A stretch of DNA of 64,000 bases from JAXMHB01 sp046346965 (GTDB taxonomy: Bacteria; Pseudomonadota; Gammaproteobacteria; Xanthomonadales; SZUA-5). A model generated the notes under the pieces. The model was not told where the DNA came from and searched no databases. It worked only from the letters and a program-made list of their open reading frames with translations. The stretch is taken from positions 1 through 64,000 of the forward strand of contig JAXMHB010000016.1 of the NCBI GenBank assembly GCA_046346965.1, in the 5' to 3' direction. A program made the position numbers and the translations under genes. Below, piece after piece: positions 35,671 through 43,285 of this stretch (position 1 is its first letter; each line of letters opens with the position of its first letter).

Positions 35671-36993
35671 ATGTACCTGCGCAAGCTGGCGATCGAGAAC
35701 GTCAAGGCCTTCAGCCAGGCCGAGTTCGATTTCGCCCAGGGTGACGCCAACGGCCTGGCCGGTTGGACTGTGCTGGTCGGCGGTAATGCCTCCGGCAAGT
35801 CCACCGTGCTGAAACTGATCGCCCTGGCCCTGATGGGCCCGACGCAAGGACGCGTGGCGCTCAGAAATCCCGAGGGCTGGATCCGCAATGACCAGCCCTC
35901 TGGACGGGCAAGAGTTGAACTTGAGTTTGCGCCTAGCGTCGATCTGTGGAGGGGACAGGATCCGACGACGACTTTGCCGCCCGGCATGCCTCTTGCCGCC
36001 GGTGTGGAGTGGTTGGAATTCCCATATCAATCAGGCGGTCCGAGTTTTGATGCAATCGAAGACTGGACGGACTGGAGGGAAGATGGCCCCTGGAACCCCA
36101 ACGGCCGAGGCTGGTTCTGCTGCGGTTACGGTCCGTGGCGGCGTCTCAGCGGCAGCTCGGCGGACGCTGCGCGCGACGCTGTCGCGCCCGGCGCGCTGCG
36201 GCGTCATGTGACCTTGTTTCGTGAAGATGCCTCACTGGCAGAGGCAGAGGCGTGGCTGCGCGAACATCAATTCAAAATGCTCGAGCAAGGCGGCCCCGAG
36301 TCTGACGCGGGCCAGTTCCTGGCGCTGGTGCGCAGCATCGTCAACGACGGCCTGCTTCCCGCCGGTTTCGTGCTGCAGGACATCACCTCTGAGCATGTCT
36401 ATGTGGTACGCGAGGGGCTGCGTCTGCCGCTGCGGGACGTCAGCGACGGCTGCCGCAGCGTGCTGGCGCTAGTGCTCGATCTGCTGCGCCATCTGGCCGA
36501 CTGCTATGGCATCCAGATGCTGCGCCAAGCCCACCGTGAGGGCACGATCGCCTTGCCGGGCGTGGTGCTGATCGACGAGGTCGAGGCGCATCTGCATCCC
36601 CGCTGGCAGCGCGAACTGCCCGAGTGGCTGACGCGACACTTCCCGGCGCTGCAGTTCATCGTCACGACGCACAGCCCGCTGATCGCGCAGAGCGCCGACC
36701 GTGACGGCATTTTCGTGCTGCCGATGCCGGATGAGGGGGATCGCACGCCGCGGAAGCTCAGCAGCGCCGAGTGCGATGCCATCCGCCTGGGCCGCGCGGA
36801 TCACACCCTGCTCGGCGCAGCCTTCGGCCTGGGCAGCACGCGCTCGCTGGCGGCGGAAAGGGAAACGCTGCGCTACCAGGCCTTGGCGTCCAAGCGCCGC
36901 GCACTGGCCCTGTCGGAGGGCGAGTCGGCGGAATACGAGACGCTCCGCACGGCGCTGCAAAACCAGTTCAGCGCTGAAGACCGGATGGGCTGA
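35671..36993 (+). CDS. AAA/ABC-type ATPase, PtuA-like (Septu defence)
   Basis: 440 residues. N-terminal LRKLAIENVKAFSQ strand, Walker A GGNASGKST (about residues 38-46), a variable middle with YGPWRRLSG, an ABC-signature-like VSDGCRS (about 256), Walker B VVLIDEVEAHLHP (about 298) and the TTHSPLIAQ H-loop. This is the SMC/OLD-like architecture of PtuA, the ATPase of Septu, and of related ATPase-nuclease pairs. The HNH gene starts six bases downstream, so they form a two-gene operon placed between icd and a HAD phosphatase. In Septu the ATPase oligomer holds the nuclease in check until phage infection. Assignment to a named subtype is not possible by eye. Confidence 0.82.
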   Translation: MYLRKLAIENVKAFSQAEFDFAQGDANGLAGWTVLVGGNASGKSTVLKLIALALMGPTQGRVALRNPEGWIRNDQPSGRARVELEFAPSVDLWRGQDPTTTLPPGMPLAAGVEWLEFPYQSGGPSFDAIEDWTDWREDGPWNPNGRGWFCCGYGPWRRLSGSSADAARDAVAPGALRRHVTLFREDASLAEAEAWLREHQFKMLEQGGPESDAGQFLALVRSIVNDGLLPAGFVLQDITSEHVYVVREGLRLPLRDVSDGCRSVLALVLDLLRHLADCYGIQMLRQAHREGTIALPGVVLIDEVEAHLHPRWQRELPEWLTRHFPALQFIVTTHSPLIAQSADRDGIFVLPMPDEGDRTPRKLSSAECDAIRLGRADHTLLGAAFGLGSTRSLAAERETLRYQALASKRRALALSEGESAEYETLRTALQNQFSAEDRMG

Positions 36994-36998
36994 ACTCC

Positions 36999-37718
36999 GT
37001 GCGTCCCTGCGGCCCACGCCCCGCACTGCCCGCCGCCACCTCGGCACGGCTGCAAAGCGACACCACGGCGATTACGCGCGCCACCAATCCCAAGGCCGAA
37101 GCCACCCGGCGCTACGACAATGCACGCGTCGCGCCGTGGTTCACGCCGGTGATCGATACGCTCAGGACAATGGCCGGCACCGGCGAAAACTGCATGTGGT
37201 GCAGCAGCAGCGAGTCCAGTCAGGTGGAGCATTACCGCCCCAAGTCGGTCTATCCCGAGCTTGCGTTGAGCTGGGACAACTATCTGTGGGCCTGCAGCGT
37301 CTGCAACAGCGTCTACAAGGGCAACCGGTTCCCAACCGGCGCCGAGCAACTGCTGGATCCAGCAGCAGAGTCGATCTGGGACTATTTCTTCATCGACGAC
37401 ACCGGCTTGCTGACCCCGCACTTCGATCCCGCGACGCAACAGCCACACCGCCGTGCGGTGTCGACGCGCGATCTGATCCGGCTCAATCGCGAGGTGGTGC
37501 ATGCACGCCGACGCTCACGTATGCACGAGCTCCGGCAGCAGGTCGAGGACACGCTGCTGCTTGCGCAACAAGGGCACCTGACGCGCGTCGAGGTGCAAGA
37601 ACGCTGGGACGAATGGCGCCACGCCGCGCTGCAGCCCGATGTGGCCAGCTATTTCCTCGACGGCCCTGGCAGAGGCGAGTCGCCCTATGCCGATCTGTGG
37701 AACTGGCTGTACCCATGA
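36999..37718 (+). CDS. HNH endonuclease, PtuB-like (Septu defence)
   Basis: 239 residues from a GTG six bases after the ATPase stop. The zinc and catalytic core is CMWC (Cys65, Cys68), QVEHYRPK (His78), then WDNYLWACSVCNSVYKG with Cys99, Cys102, Asn103 and Lys107. This CxxC-EHxxPK-W-CxxCNxxKG layout is that of PtuB-type HNH nucleases. A helical C-terminal region (about 150-239) follows and may contact the ATPase. The stop overlaps the HAD gene start as ATGA, which suggests that the module is co-transcribed with that gene or was inserted precisely. Confidence 0.82.
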   Translation: MRPCGPRPALPAATSARLQSDTTAITRATNPKAEATRRYDNARVAPWFTPVIDTLRTMAGTGENCMWCSSSESSQVEHYRPKSVYPELALSWDNYLWACSVCNSVYKGNRFPTGAEQLLDPAAESIWDYFFIDDTGLLTPHFDPATQQPHRRAVSTRDLIRLNREVVHARRRSRMHELRQQVEDTLLLAQQGHLTRVEVQERWDEWRHAALQPDVASYFLDGPGRGESPYADLWNWLYP

Positions 37719-38362
37719 TCATCTTCGACTTCGACGGCGTGATCGTCGATTCCGAGCGGCTGGTGAACGTCGTGCTGGCCGAGTTGGTGACGGCACTCGG
37801 GGTGCCGATGAGCGGCGCCGAGGCGGCGCGCGTGTTTACCGGCAAGGTGACGGCCGACTGCCTGCAGATCCTGCGGCGCGACTATGGCCTGACGCTGCCC
37901 GGGGATTTCGCGGATCGTTACGAGGACGCCGTCACCGCCGTCTACGAGCGCGAGCTGGTGGTGGTGCCGGGCATCGTCGAGCTGCTTGACGCCATGCCGG
38001 GGCGGCGCTGCATCGCCTCGGGCAGCAGCCATGCGCGCATCGCGCATGCGCTCGACATCGTCGGCTTGCGCCACCATTTCGAGGGCCGCGTGCACAGCGC
38101 CGAGGACGTGGCGCGCGGCAAGCCCGAACCCGATGTGTTCCTGTATGCGGCGGCGCGCATGGGCGTGGCACCGGCCGACTGCGTGGTGGTCGAGGACTCG
38201 ATCACCGGGATCACTGCCGCGCGGCGCGCCGGCATGCCGGTCTACGGGCTGATCGGCACCTTTGGCGCGGCGGAGCTGGAAGCGGCTGGCGCCGAGCCGG
38301 TGCAGCAGCTGACCGATCTGCTGCTGCAGCCGCGCTTCCAGAAGGCCGCAGGCTGGACCTGA
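37715..38362 (+). CDS. HAD-superfamily sugar-phosphate phosphatase/mutase
   Basis: 215 residues. Motif I DFDGVIVDSE, motif II Ser in IASGSSHARI, motif III Lys in GKPEPDVFLYAA, motif IV VVEDSITGI; cap domain of the beta-phosphoglucomutase-like group. Members dephosphorylate sugar phosphates or interconvert hexose phosphates. Start ATG overlaps the stop of the HNH gene. The specific substrate is not evident. Confidence 0.88.
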   Translation: MIIFDFDGVIVDSERLVNVVLAELVTALGVPMSGAEAARVFTGKVTADCLQILRRDYGLTLPGDFADRYEDAVTAVYERELVVVPGIVELLDAMPGRRCIASGSSHARIAHALDIVGLRHHFEGRVHSAEDVARGKPEPDVFLYAAARMGVAPADCVVVEDSITGITAARRAGMPVYGLIGTFGAAELEAAGAEPVQQLTDLLLQPRFQKAAGWT

Positions 38363-38440
38363 TCGCGCCTCGGCGCCGTCGATGTGCCACCAGCGCGCAG
38401 ATCGGCCAGACTATGGCCGGACGAGCGCGGAGCGCACGGC

Positions 38441-39532
38441 ATGAGTGATGTCGACTGTGTGGTGGTGGGCGCGGGCGTGGTTGGGCTCAGTGTCGCCTGC
38501 GCCGAGGCGCGCGCCGGGCGCAGCGTGCTGGTGCTGGAGGCCGCTGAGCGCGCCGGCGAGGGCATTTCCAGCCGCAACTCCGGCGTCATCCATGCCGGCA
38601 TGTATTACCCGACGGGTTCCCTGAAGGCGCGGCTGTGCGTGCGCGGACTGCAGCGGCTTTATGCGTGGTGCGACGAGCGCGGCGTCGCGCACCGGCGCTT
38701 GGGCAAGTTGATCGTCGCCTGCACGCCGGCAGAGCTGCCGGCCTTGCGCGCGCTGGCCCAGCGCGCGGCTGACAACGGCGTGCGCGTGCACTGGCTGGAG
38801 CCGGAGGCGGCGCGCGCACTGGAGCCTGAGCTCCGCTGCGCGGCGGCGCTGCTGTCGCCCGATTCCGGCATCGTCGATGTCCCCGAGCTGATCACCTCGC
38901 TGGAGGGCGAGCTGCAGCAACGTGGCGGCCAGGTGGTCACGCTGACCGCGGTCGATCGCATCGAGTGTGCGCCGGGGCGATTCCGCGTGCACACGGCAGC
39001 GGGCGATGCGCTCAGCTGCCGGCGACTGATCAACGCCGCCGGGCTCGGTGCGGTGGCGCTGGCCGCGCGCAACGCGGGTTTGGCGCCGCATCACGTGCCG
39101 CGCATGCATTACGGGCAGGGTCATTACTACGGCCTGCATGGGCGCGCGCCTTTCCAGCGCCTGATCTATCCGCTGCCCGGCCCGGCCAGCCTGGGCGTGC
39201 ACCTCGGCATGGATTTGGGCGGACGCGTGCGTTTCGGGCCGGATATGCGCTGGGTGGCCGCCCCGGATTACCGCTTCGACGACAGCCAGCGCGAGGCCTT
39301 CGCGCTTTCGATCCAGCAATGGTGGCCGGCGCTCGACCCTGCCGATCTGCTGCCGGACTTTGTCGGCGTGCGCCCCAAACTGCACGGGCCGGGCGAGGCG
39401 CAACCGGATTTTCTGATCCAGGATGCCCGCACCCACGGCATTCCGGGCCTGATCAATCTGTTCGGCATCGAGTCGCCCGGGCTGACCTCGGCGCTGGCGA
39501 TCGGCGACTACGTGCAGGCGCTCGATCCATGA
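38441..39532 (+). CDS. FAD-dependent oxidoreductase, L-2-hydroxyglutarate oxidase-like
   Basis: 363 residues. Rossmann motif VVVGAGVVGLSVA, then ISSRNSGVIHAGMYY, a signature shared with LhgO-type enzymes, and the C-terminal flavin-binding NLFGIESPGLTSALAIGDY. LhgO oxidises L-2-hydroxyglutarate to 2-oxoglutarate, feeding electrons to the respiratory chain; relatives may use other hydroxy or amino acids. The ATG at 38441 is the first in the conserved frame. Stop overlaps the next gene start (ATGA). Confidence 0.88.
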   Translation: MSDVDCVVVGAGVVGLSVACAEARAGRSVLVLEAAERAGEGISSRNSGVIHAGMYYPTGSLKARLCVRGLQRLYAWCDERGVAHRRLGKLIVACTPAELPALRALAQRAADNGVRVHWLEPEAARALEPELRCAAALLSPDSGIVDVPELITSLEGELQQRGGQVVTLTAVDRIECAPGRFRVHTAAGDALSCRRLINAAGLGAVALAARNAGLAPHHVPRMHYGQGHYYGLHGRAPFQRLIYPLPGPASLGVHLGMDLGGRVRFGPDMRWVAAPDYRFDDSQREAFALSIQQWWPALDPADLLPDFVGVRPKLHGPGEAQPDFLIQDARTHGIPGLINLFGIESPGLTSALAIGDYVQALDP

Positions 39533-41607
39533 GGCGGCTGCAGATCGGATGGCTGTGTGTGGCGCTGACGACGGCGGCGCTGGCGGCACCGCCCCCGGTG
39601 CCGGAGGATCTGGCCGACGTTGAATCCGCGCTGGCGGCGCAGGCGCTGCAGCCGGCGGAGCGGGCGCAGCGCTATTTGGCCGAGGCCGAAGCGCGCAAAC
39701 CGCAGAATCGCGAACAGGCGATCGCACTGGCGCGGCAGGGACTGGCACAGGCGCAGGTGGCCGGCGATGCCGGGTTGACGCTGCAGGCACGGCTGCTGCT
39801 AGTCGACTTGTACCTGGCCGCGCGCCAGGCCGACGCTGCCGATGCCGAGCTCGCGCAAGCCGAGCAGGAGGCGACCTCGCCGGCGCTCAGCGCGCGCCGC
39901 GCGGCGGTGCTGTACCTGCGTGCGCGCTGGCAGCGTGATCGCCAGCAGGACGCCGCCGCTGCCGCCAGCTTCGACGCCGCTGCGCGACTTGCGGCGGAAC
40001 TCGGCGACGAGCTCACGGAGTCGCGCGCTCAGCACAGCTACGCCATCCTGCTGCTGCGCGAGGGCCAGCAGGACCAGGCGCGCATCCGCCTGGAGCGCTC
40101 GCTGGCGCTGAACGAAGCCGCCGGACGCGAGCGCGAGGCCGACGCCAATCGCCATTACCTCGGCCTGATCGCTCGCGACGCCAGTCAGTACACCCATGCA
40201 CTGGAACTGCACGAGACCGTGCTCGGCCACAGCGAGGCGCGCGGCGATCGCCAGGGCGTGGCCAACAGCGCCAATGCCATCGCCATCCTGCAGGCGCACA
40301 AGCAGCAGTGCGAGCTGGCGGTGCGCTATTTCGACCGCGCGCTCACCGCCTTCCGCGAGCTCGGCGACCAGTACGGGATTGCGATGGCACTGGCCAATCG
40401 CGGCTTCTGCTACGGCCAACTGGGCCAGCGCGCCGCCGCCGACGCGGACCTGGACGAGTCGCTGCGGCTGGCGCAGGCGATCGGCAACGTTGAGGTGGAG
40501 ACGCTGGCGCGCAACCAGCGCGGCGAGATCGCCGTGCGCTTCGACGATCTGGCGCGGGCCGAGGGCGAGGTGCGCCGCGCGGCCGAGCTGGCACGCGCCG
40601 GCGGCGATGATGCCGGCGTGTACACCGCGCTGACGGTGCTGGCAGAGGTGCGCCGCAAACAGCAGCGCCACGCGGAAGCGGTACCGCTGCTGCGCGAGGC
40701 CACGACGCTGGCGCGCAAACTCAAGCGCAGCTTCGATGATCGCGAGAGCACCGCCGCCCTTGCGCGCGCGCAGGCCGCGGTGGGCGATTACCGCGCCGCT
40801 TACGCCAGTCAGCTGGAGGTGCAGCGCCTCACTGACGCCTTGCAGGACGACGAAATGACGCGCCGGCTGGCGGAGCAGCGGGCGCAGCACGAGGCCGAGA
40901 CCCGCGAGCACGAACTGGCCAGCCAGCGCACCCGGATCGAGCTGCTGGAGCAACAGGCGGCGCAGCAGCAGCGTATCCGATATTTGATGGTGGCCGCGCT
41001 GCTGAGCGCCGCGCTGCTGGTGCTCGCCTTGATCAGCCGGGCGCGCAACAAACAGCGCGCCGAGGCCGCGCTGCGCGCCCACAATGCGCTGATCGAGCGC
41101 AGCAATCGCGACCTCGCCGACGCCGCCGACACCGATGCGCTGACCGGCGCGCGCAACCGTCGCCACTTCCAGCGCGTGCTGCTGCCGCAGCTGGAAGCCG
41201 CCGACAGCGGCTACGCACTGGTGCTGATCGACGCCGATCATTTTAAGCAGATCAACGATTTACATGGGCACGATGTGGGTGACCAGGCGCTGGTGGCGAT
41301 CGCCCAGGCCTGGCGCGAGTGCATCGGCACCGGCGCCACGCTGGTGCGCTGGGGTGGCGAGGAGTTTCTGGCCGTGCTGCCGGATTGCGACGAAGCCAGC
41401 GCCCTCGCGCACGTCGACTGCGGCCTGCAGGCAGTGCGCGCACTGGCACTGGACAGCGCCGGCACGCCGCTGCGACTCAGCGTCTCCGCCGGCTGGGTGC
41501 TCGGCCCGCAGCCCGACTGCAGCGTCGAAGCCCTGCTGCGCCTCGCCGACACCGCCCTGCTGCGCGCCAAACGCGAGGGGCGCGATCGGGCGCTGCGAGG
41601 GGCGTAA
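39529..41607 (+). CDS. Membrane-anchored TPR-GGDEF diguanylate cyclase
   Basis: 692 residues: signal peptide (about 1-19), a periplasmic domain of TPR repeats (about 30-440), a coiled coil, one membrane helix (about 484-505), a short coiled coil and a cytoplasmic GGDEF domain (DTDALTGARNRRHF, then GGEEF at about 609). The active-site GGEEF is intact, so it should make cyclic di-GMP in response to something bound by the TPR domain. No inhibitory RxxD site just before GGEEF was noticed. Translationally coupled to the oxidoreductase upstream, which is an odd pairing. Confidence 0.92.
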   Translation: MRRLQIGWLCVALTTAALAAPPPVPEDLADVESALAAQALQPAERAQRYLAEAEARKPQNREQAIALARQGLAQAQVAGDAGLTLQARLLLVDLYLAARQADAADAELAQAEQEATSPALSARRAAVLYLRARWQRDRQQDAAAAASFDAAARLAAELGDELTESRAQHSYAILLLREGQQDQARIRLERSLALNEAAGREREADANRHYLGLIARDASQYTHALELHETVLGHSEARGDRQGVANSANAIAILQAHKQQCELAVRYFDRALTAFRELGDQYGIAMALANRGFCYGQLGQRAAADADLDESLRLAQAIGNVEVETLARNQRGEIAVRFDDLARAEGEVRRAAELARAGGDDAGVYTALTVLAEVRRKQQRHAEAVPLLREATTLARKLKRSFDDRESTAALARAQAAVGDYRAAYASQLEVQRLTDALQDDEMTRRLAEQRAQHEAETREHELASQRTRIELLEQQAAQQQRIRYLMVAALLSAALLVLALISRARNKQRAEAALRAHNALIERSNRDLADAADTDALTGARNRRHFQRVLLPQLEAADSGYALVLIDADHFKQINDLHGHDVGDQALVAIAQAWRECIGTGATLVRWGGEEFLAVLPDCDEASALAHVDCGLQAVRALALDSAGTPLRLSVSAGWVLGPQPDCSVEALLRLADTALLRAKREGRDRALRGA

Positions 41608-41713
41608 AAGCCAGAGGACACGTTCAAGCAAAGCGGAGGGGCGAAGAGCAGCGCTTGCGCGGCATCGCCGCGCGCTGCTCTGAGCGCCCGGCGGCTATGC
41701 CGACGGGCCGGAT

Positions 41714-41868
41714 CGAGGGCACGAGGGCACGAGGGCACGCAAGAGCTTGAAGGCAAAAGCTAAGCGCTGCCGTGGTGGTTTGGTGCTTTCCACATGCTTC
41801 TGGCCTGCGAGCTTCTTCGTGCCCTCGTGCCCTCGTGCCCTCGTGCCTTTGCGTGCCCTCGTGCTCTT
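41714..41868. repeat. Inverted arrays of GAGGGCAC repeats
   Basis: CGAGGGCACGAGGGCACG and one more unit (41714-41739) face their inverse CGTGCCCTCGTGCCCTCG and further units (41818-41868) across about 78 bases. The arms pair over about 26 bases, so the region can form a large cruciform or transcript hairpin. Nothing else is recognisable in the 350 bases between the cyclase stop and the next gene; the inverted array may serve as a terminator. Confidence 0.75.
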
Positions 41869-41958
41869 TTCAAGCAAAGCCAGACTTTTGACCGTCTTGG
41901 GCGCGTCATCTCGGGTAACTCATTGCAACACCGTTTCTCCCCCAAACTGGAGTTCCCC

Positions 41959-42612
41959 ATGAAACTCGTGATGACGCTGATTGCTGCTGCTGTGTGTTCC
42001 CAGGCTGCATTTGCGGCCAAGCCCGATGCGCCGCTGGCCCCTGGTCTGGAGGGCATGCGTCTGGTGTCCGATGGCCTGTACGCCACGCAGACCGAGACCG
42101 GTGATTCCTTTGTCGCCGTCAACGCTGCCGGCATGCAGACGCTGGCGCAGCAGATCGAGCGCTCGCTGAATCGGGCGCAGCAGCTGTTTGCCAAGGACGG
42201 CAGCATCAGCCGCAGCGAACAGCTGTTCCTGACGCGCATGCAGGGCTCGATCGACAGCCTGCGCGCGGACGCGGCGCTGAAGGCCTCGCAGACCAGCGGC
42301 GGCAGCTGCCCGGGCGGCGCCACGCTGTATACCAAGGCCACCGCGACCAGCGGCACCAATGCCACCGCCTATGCGGTGAACGCGCTCGACTTCAGCCCCG
42401 CCACGCCGACCTTCAATGAAGCCAGCGCCTACACCGACTTCACCAGCAACTACGTCACGGCAACTGGCCTGACGCCGGCGCAGACCAGCGCGTCCAGCTC
42501 GCAGAGCTGCATTTCCGCCGGTGAAGCGCGCGTCACCTGCCCGGGCGCGTCCACCCCGGCCTCGCGTGCTTACGCGATCAGCTACAGCTCCCGTCCGGCC
42601 TGCCTGCTGTAA
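41959..42612 (+). CDS. Secreted protein of unknown function
   Basis: 217 residues with signal peptide ending AAFA (about residue 19). The mature part starts with a helical segment (about 40-100) and continues Ser/Thr/Ala-rich with four Cys (SCPGG, SCISAG, VTCPG, PACLL) that probably form two disulphides. No family recognised. ATG 41959 with CTGGAG upstream. A hairpin follows the gene. Confidence 0.7.
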   Translation: MKLVMTLIAAAVCSQAAFAAKPDAPLAPGLEGMRLVSDGLYATQTETGDSFVAVNAAGMQTLAQQIERSLNRAQQLFAKDGSISRSEQLFLTRMQGSIDSLRADAALKASQTSGGSCPGGATLYTKATATSGTNATAYAVNALDFSPATPTFNEASAYTDFTSNYVTATGLTPAQTSASSSQSCISAGEARVTCPGASTPASRAYAISYSSRPACLL

Positions 42613-42632
42613 GTTCCTAAGTCCTGGTGCGG

Positions 42633-42651
42633 GCCCGGCGCAATGCCGGGC
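42633..42651 (+). terminator. GC hairpin after the secreted protein gene
   Basis: GCCCGGC-GCAAT-GCCGGGC, 20 bases after the stop. No T-run follows. The remaining bases to 42828 show nothing recognisable. Confidence 0.5.
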
Positions 42652-42828
42652 TCGCTGGGCCGTTGGCCGACGCACTCGATCAGCCCGCCCAGATCGGCCA
42701 CAGTCGCCCGATCAAATCGGCACGCCGCTTTTGCCTTGCGCGCACGTCGGTGTGCCGGCACGCCGTACTTTCCATGTCCCGAAGCTGCGCCCGCAGGCGC
42801 CGCAGGGTGCCTTGACGTGCGCGCTTTA

Positions 42829-42863
42829 TTGATACACCATTTACGCCACTAAAGGTGTATCAA
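42829..42863. promoter_or_regulatory. Inverted repeat overlapping the MerR start, likely operator
   Basis: TTGATACACC (42829-42838) and its exact inverse GGTGTATCAA (42854-42863) are separated by 15 bases. The final A is the first base of the regulator's ATG, and the AAAGGTG ribosome site lies inside the element. Perfect 10-bp dyads at the promoter of a MerR-type gene are the usual autoregulatory sites; binding here would also mask translation initiation. Confidence 0.75.
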
Positions 42864-43285
42864 TGAACGATCCGACGCGCTACTCACTGGAACAACTGGC
42901 TGCTGCCGCCGATGTGCCGCTGCGCACGGCGCGCTTTTACATCCAGAAGGGGTTGCTGGCGCGTCCGCATGGGAGCACGCGGGCGGCCTGGTATGACCAT
43001 GCGCATCTGGCAACGCTGGTGCGCATCCGGCAGTGGTCGGCCGCGGGGTTCTCGCTGGAGCGGATCGCGGCGCTGCTGCAGACCGATGGCGCCGAGCCGG
43101 CGACGATGCCAGGGGGTCATGTCGATGTGCGCACCCACCTGCAGTTGGCGGAGGGACTGGAACTCGTGATCCGCCCGGACCTTGCCCGGCTGTCGCCGGA
43201 ACGCCTGCGCGCGCTGATCCGGGCGCTGCAGCAGACCTACTCGGCGCTGACCGCCGAGCCACCCGAAGGAGAGACCGATGTCTGA
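42863..43285 (+). CDS. MerR-family transcriptional regulator
   Basis: 140 residues. N-terminal winged helix-turn-helix (YSLEQLAAAADVPLRTARFYIQKGLL, then RIRQWSAAGFSLERIAAL) and a helical C-terminal part without the Cys pattern of metal sensors. It probably regulates itself and the VIT-vWA gene, whose start overlaps its stop by eight bases, through the adjacent dyad. The inducing signal is unknown. Confidence 0.88.
   Translation: MNDPTRYSLEQLAAAADVPLRTARFYIQKGLLARPHGSTRAAWYDHAHLATLVRIRQWSAAGFSLERIAALLQTDGAEPATMPGGHVDVRTHLQLAEGLELVIRPDLARLSPERLRALIRALQQTYSALTAEPPEGETDV

Noticed and set aside
34333..36030. Long antisense frame opposite icd
   Set aside because: The opposite strand encodes an unambiguous isocitrate dehydrogenase and the ATPase start.
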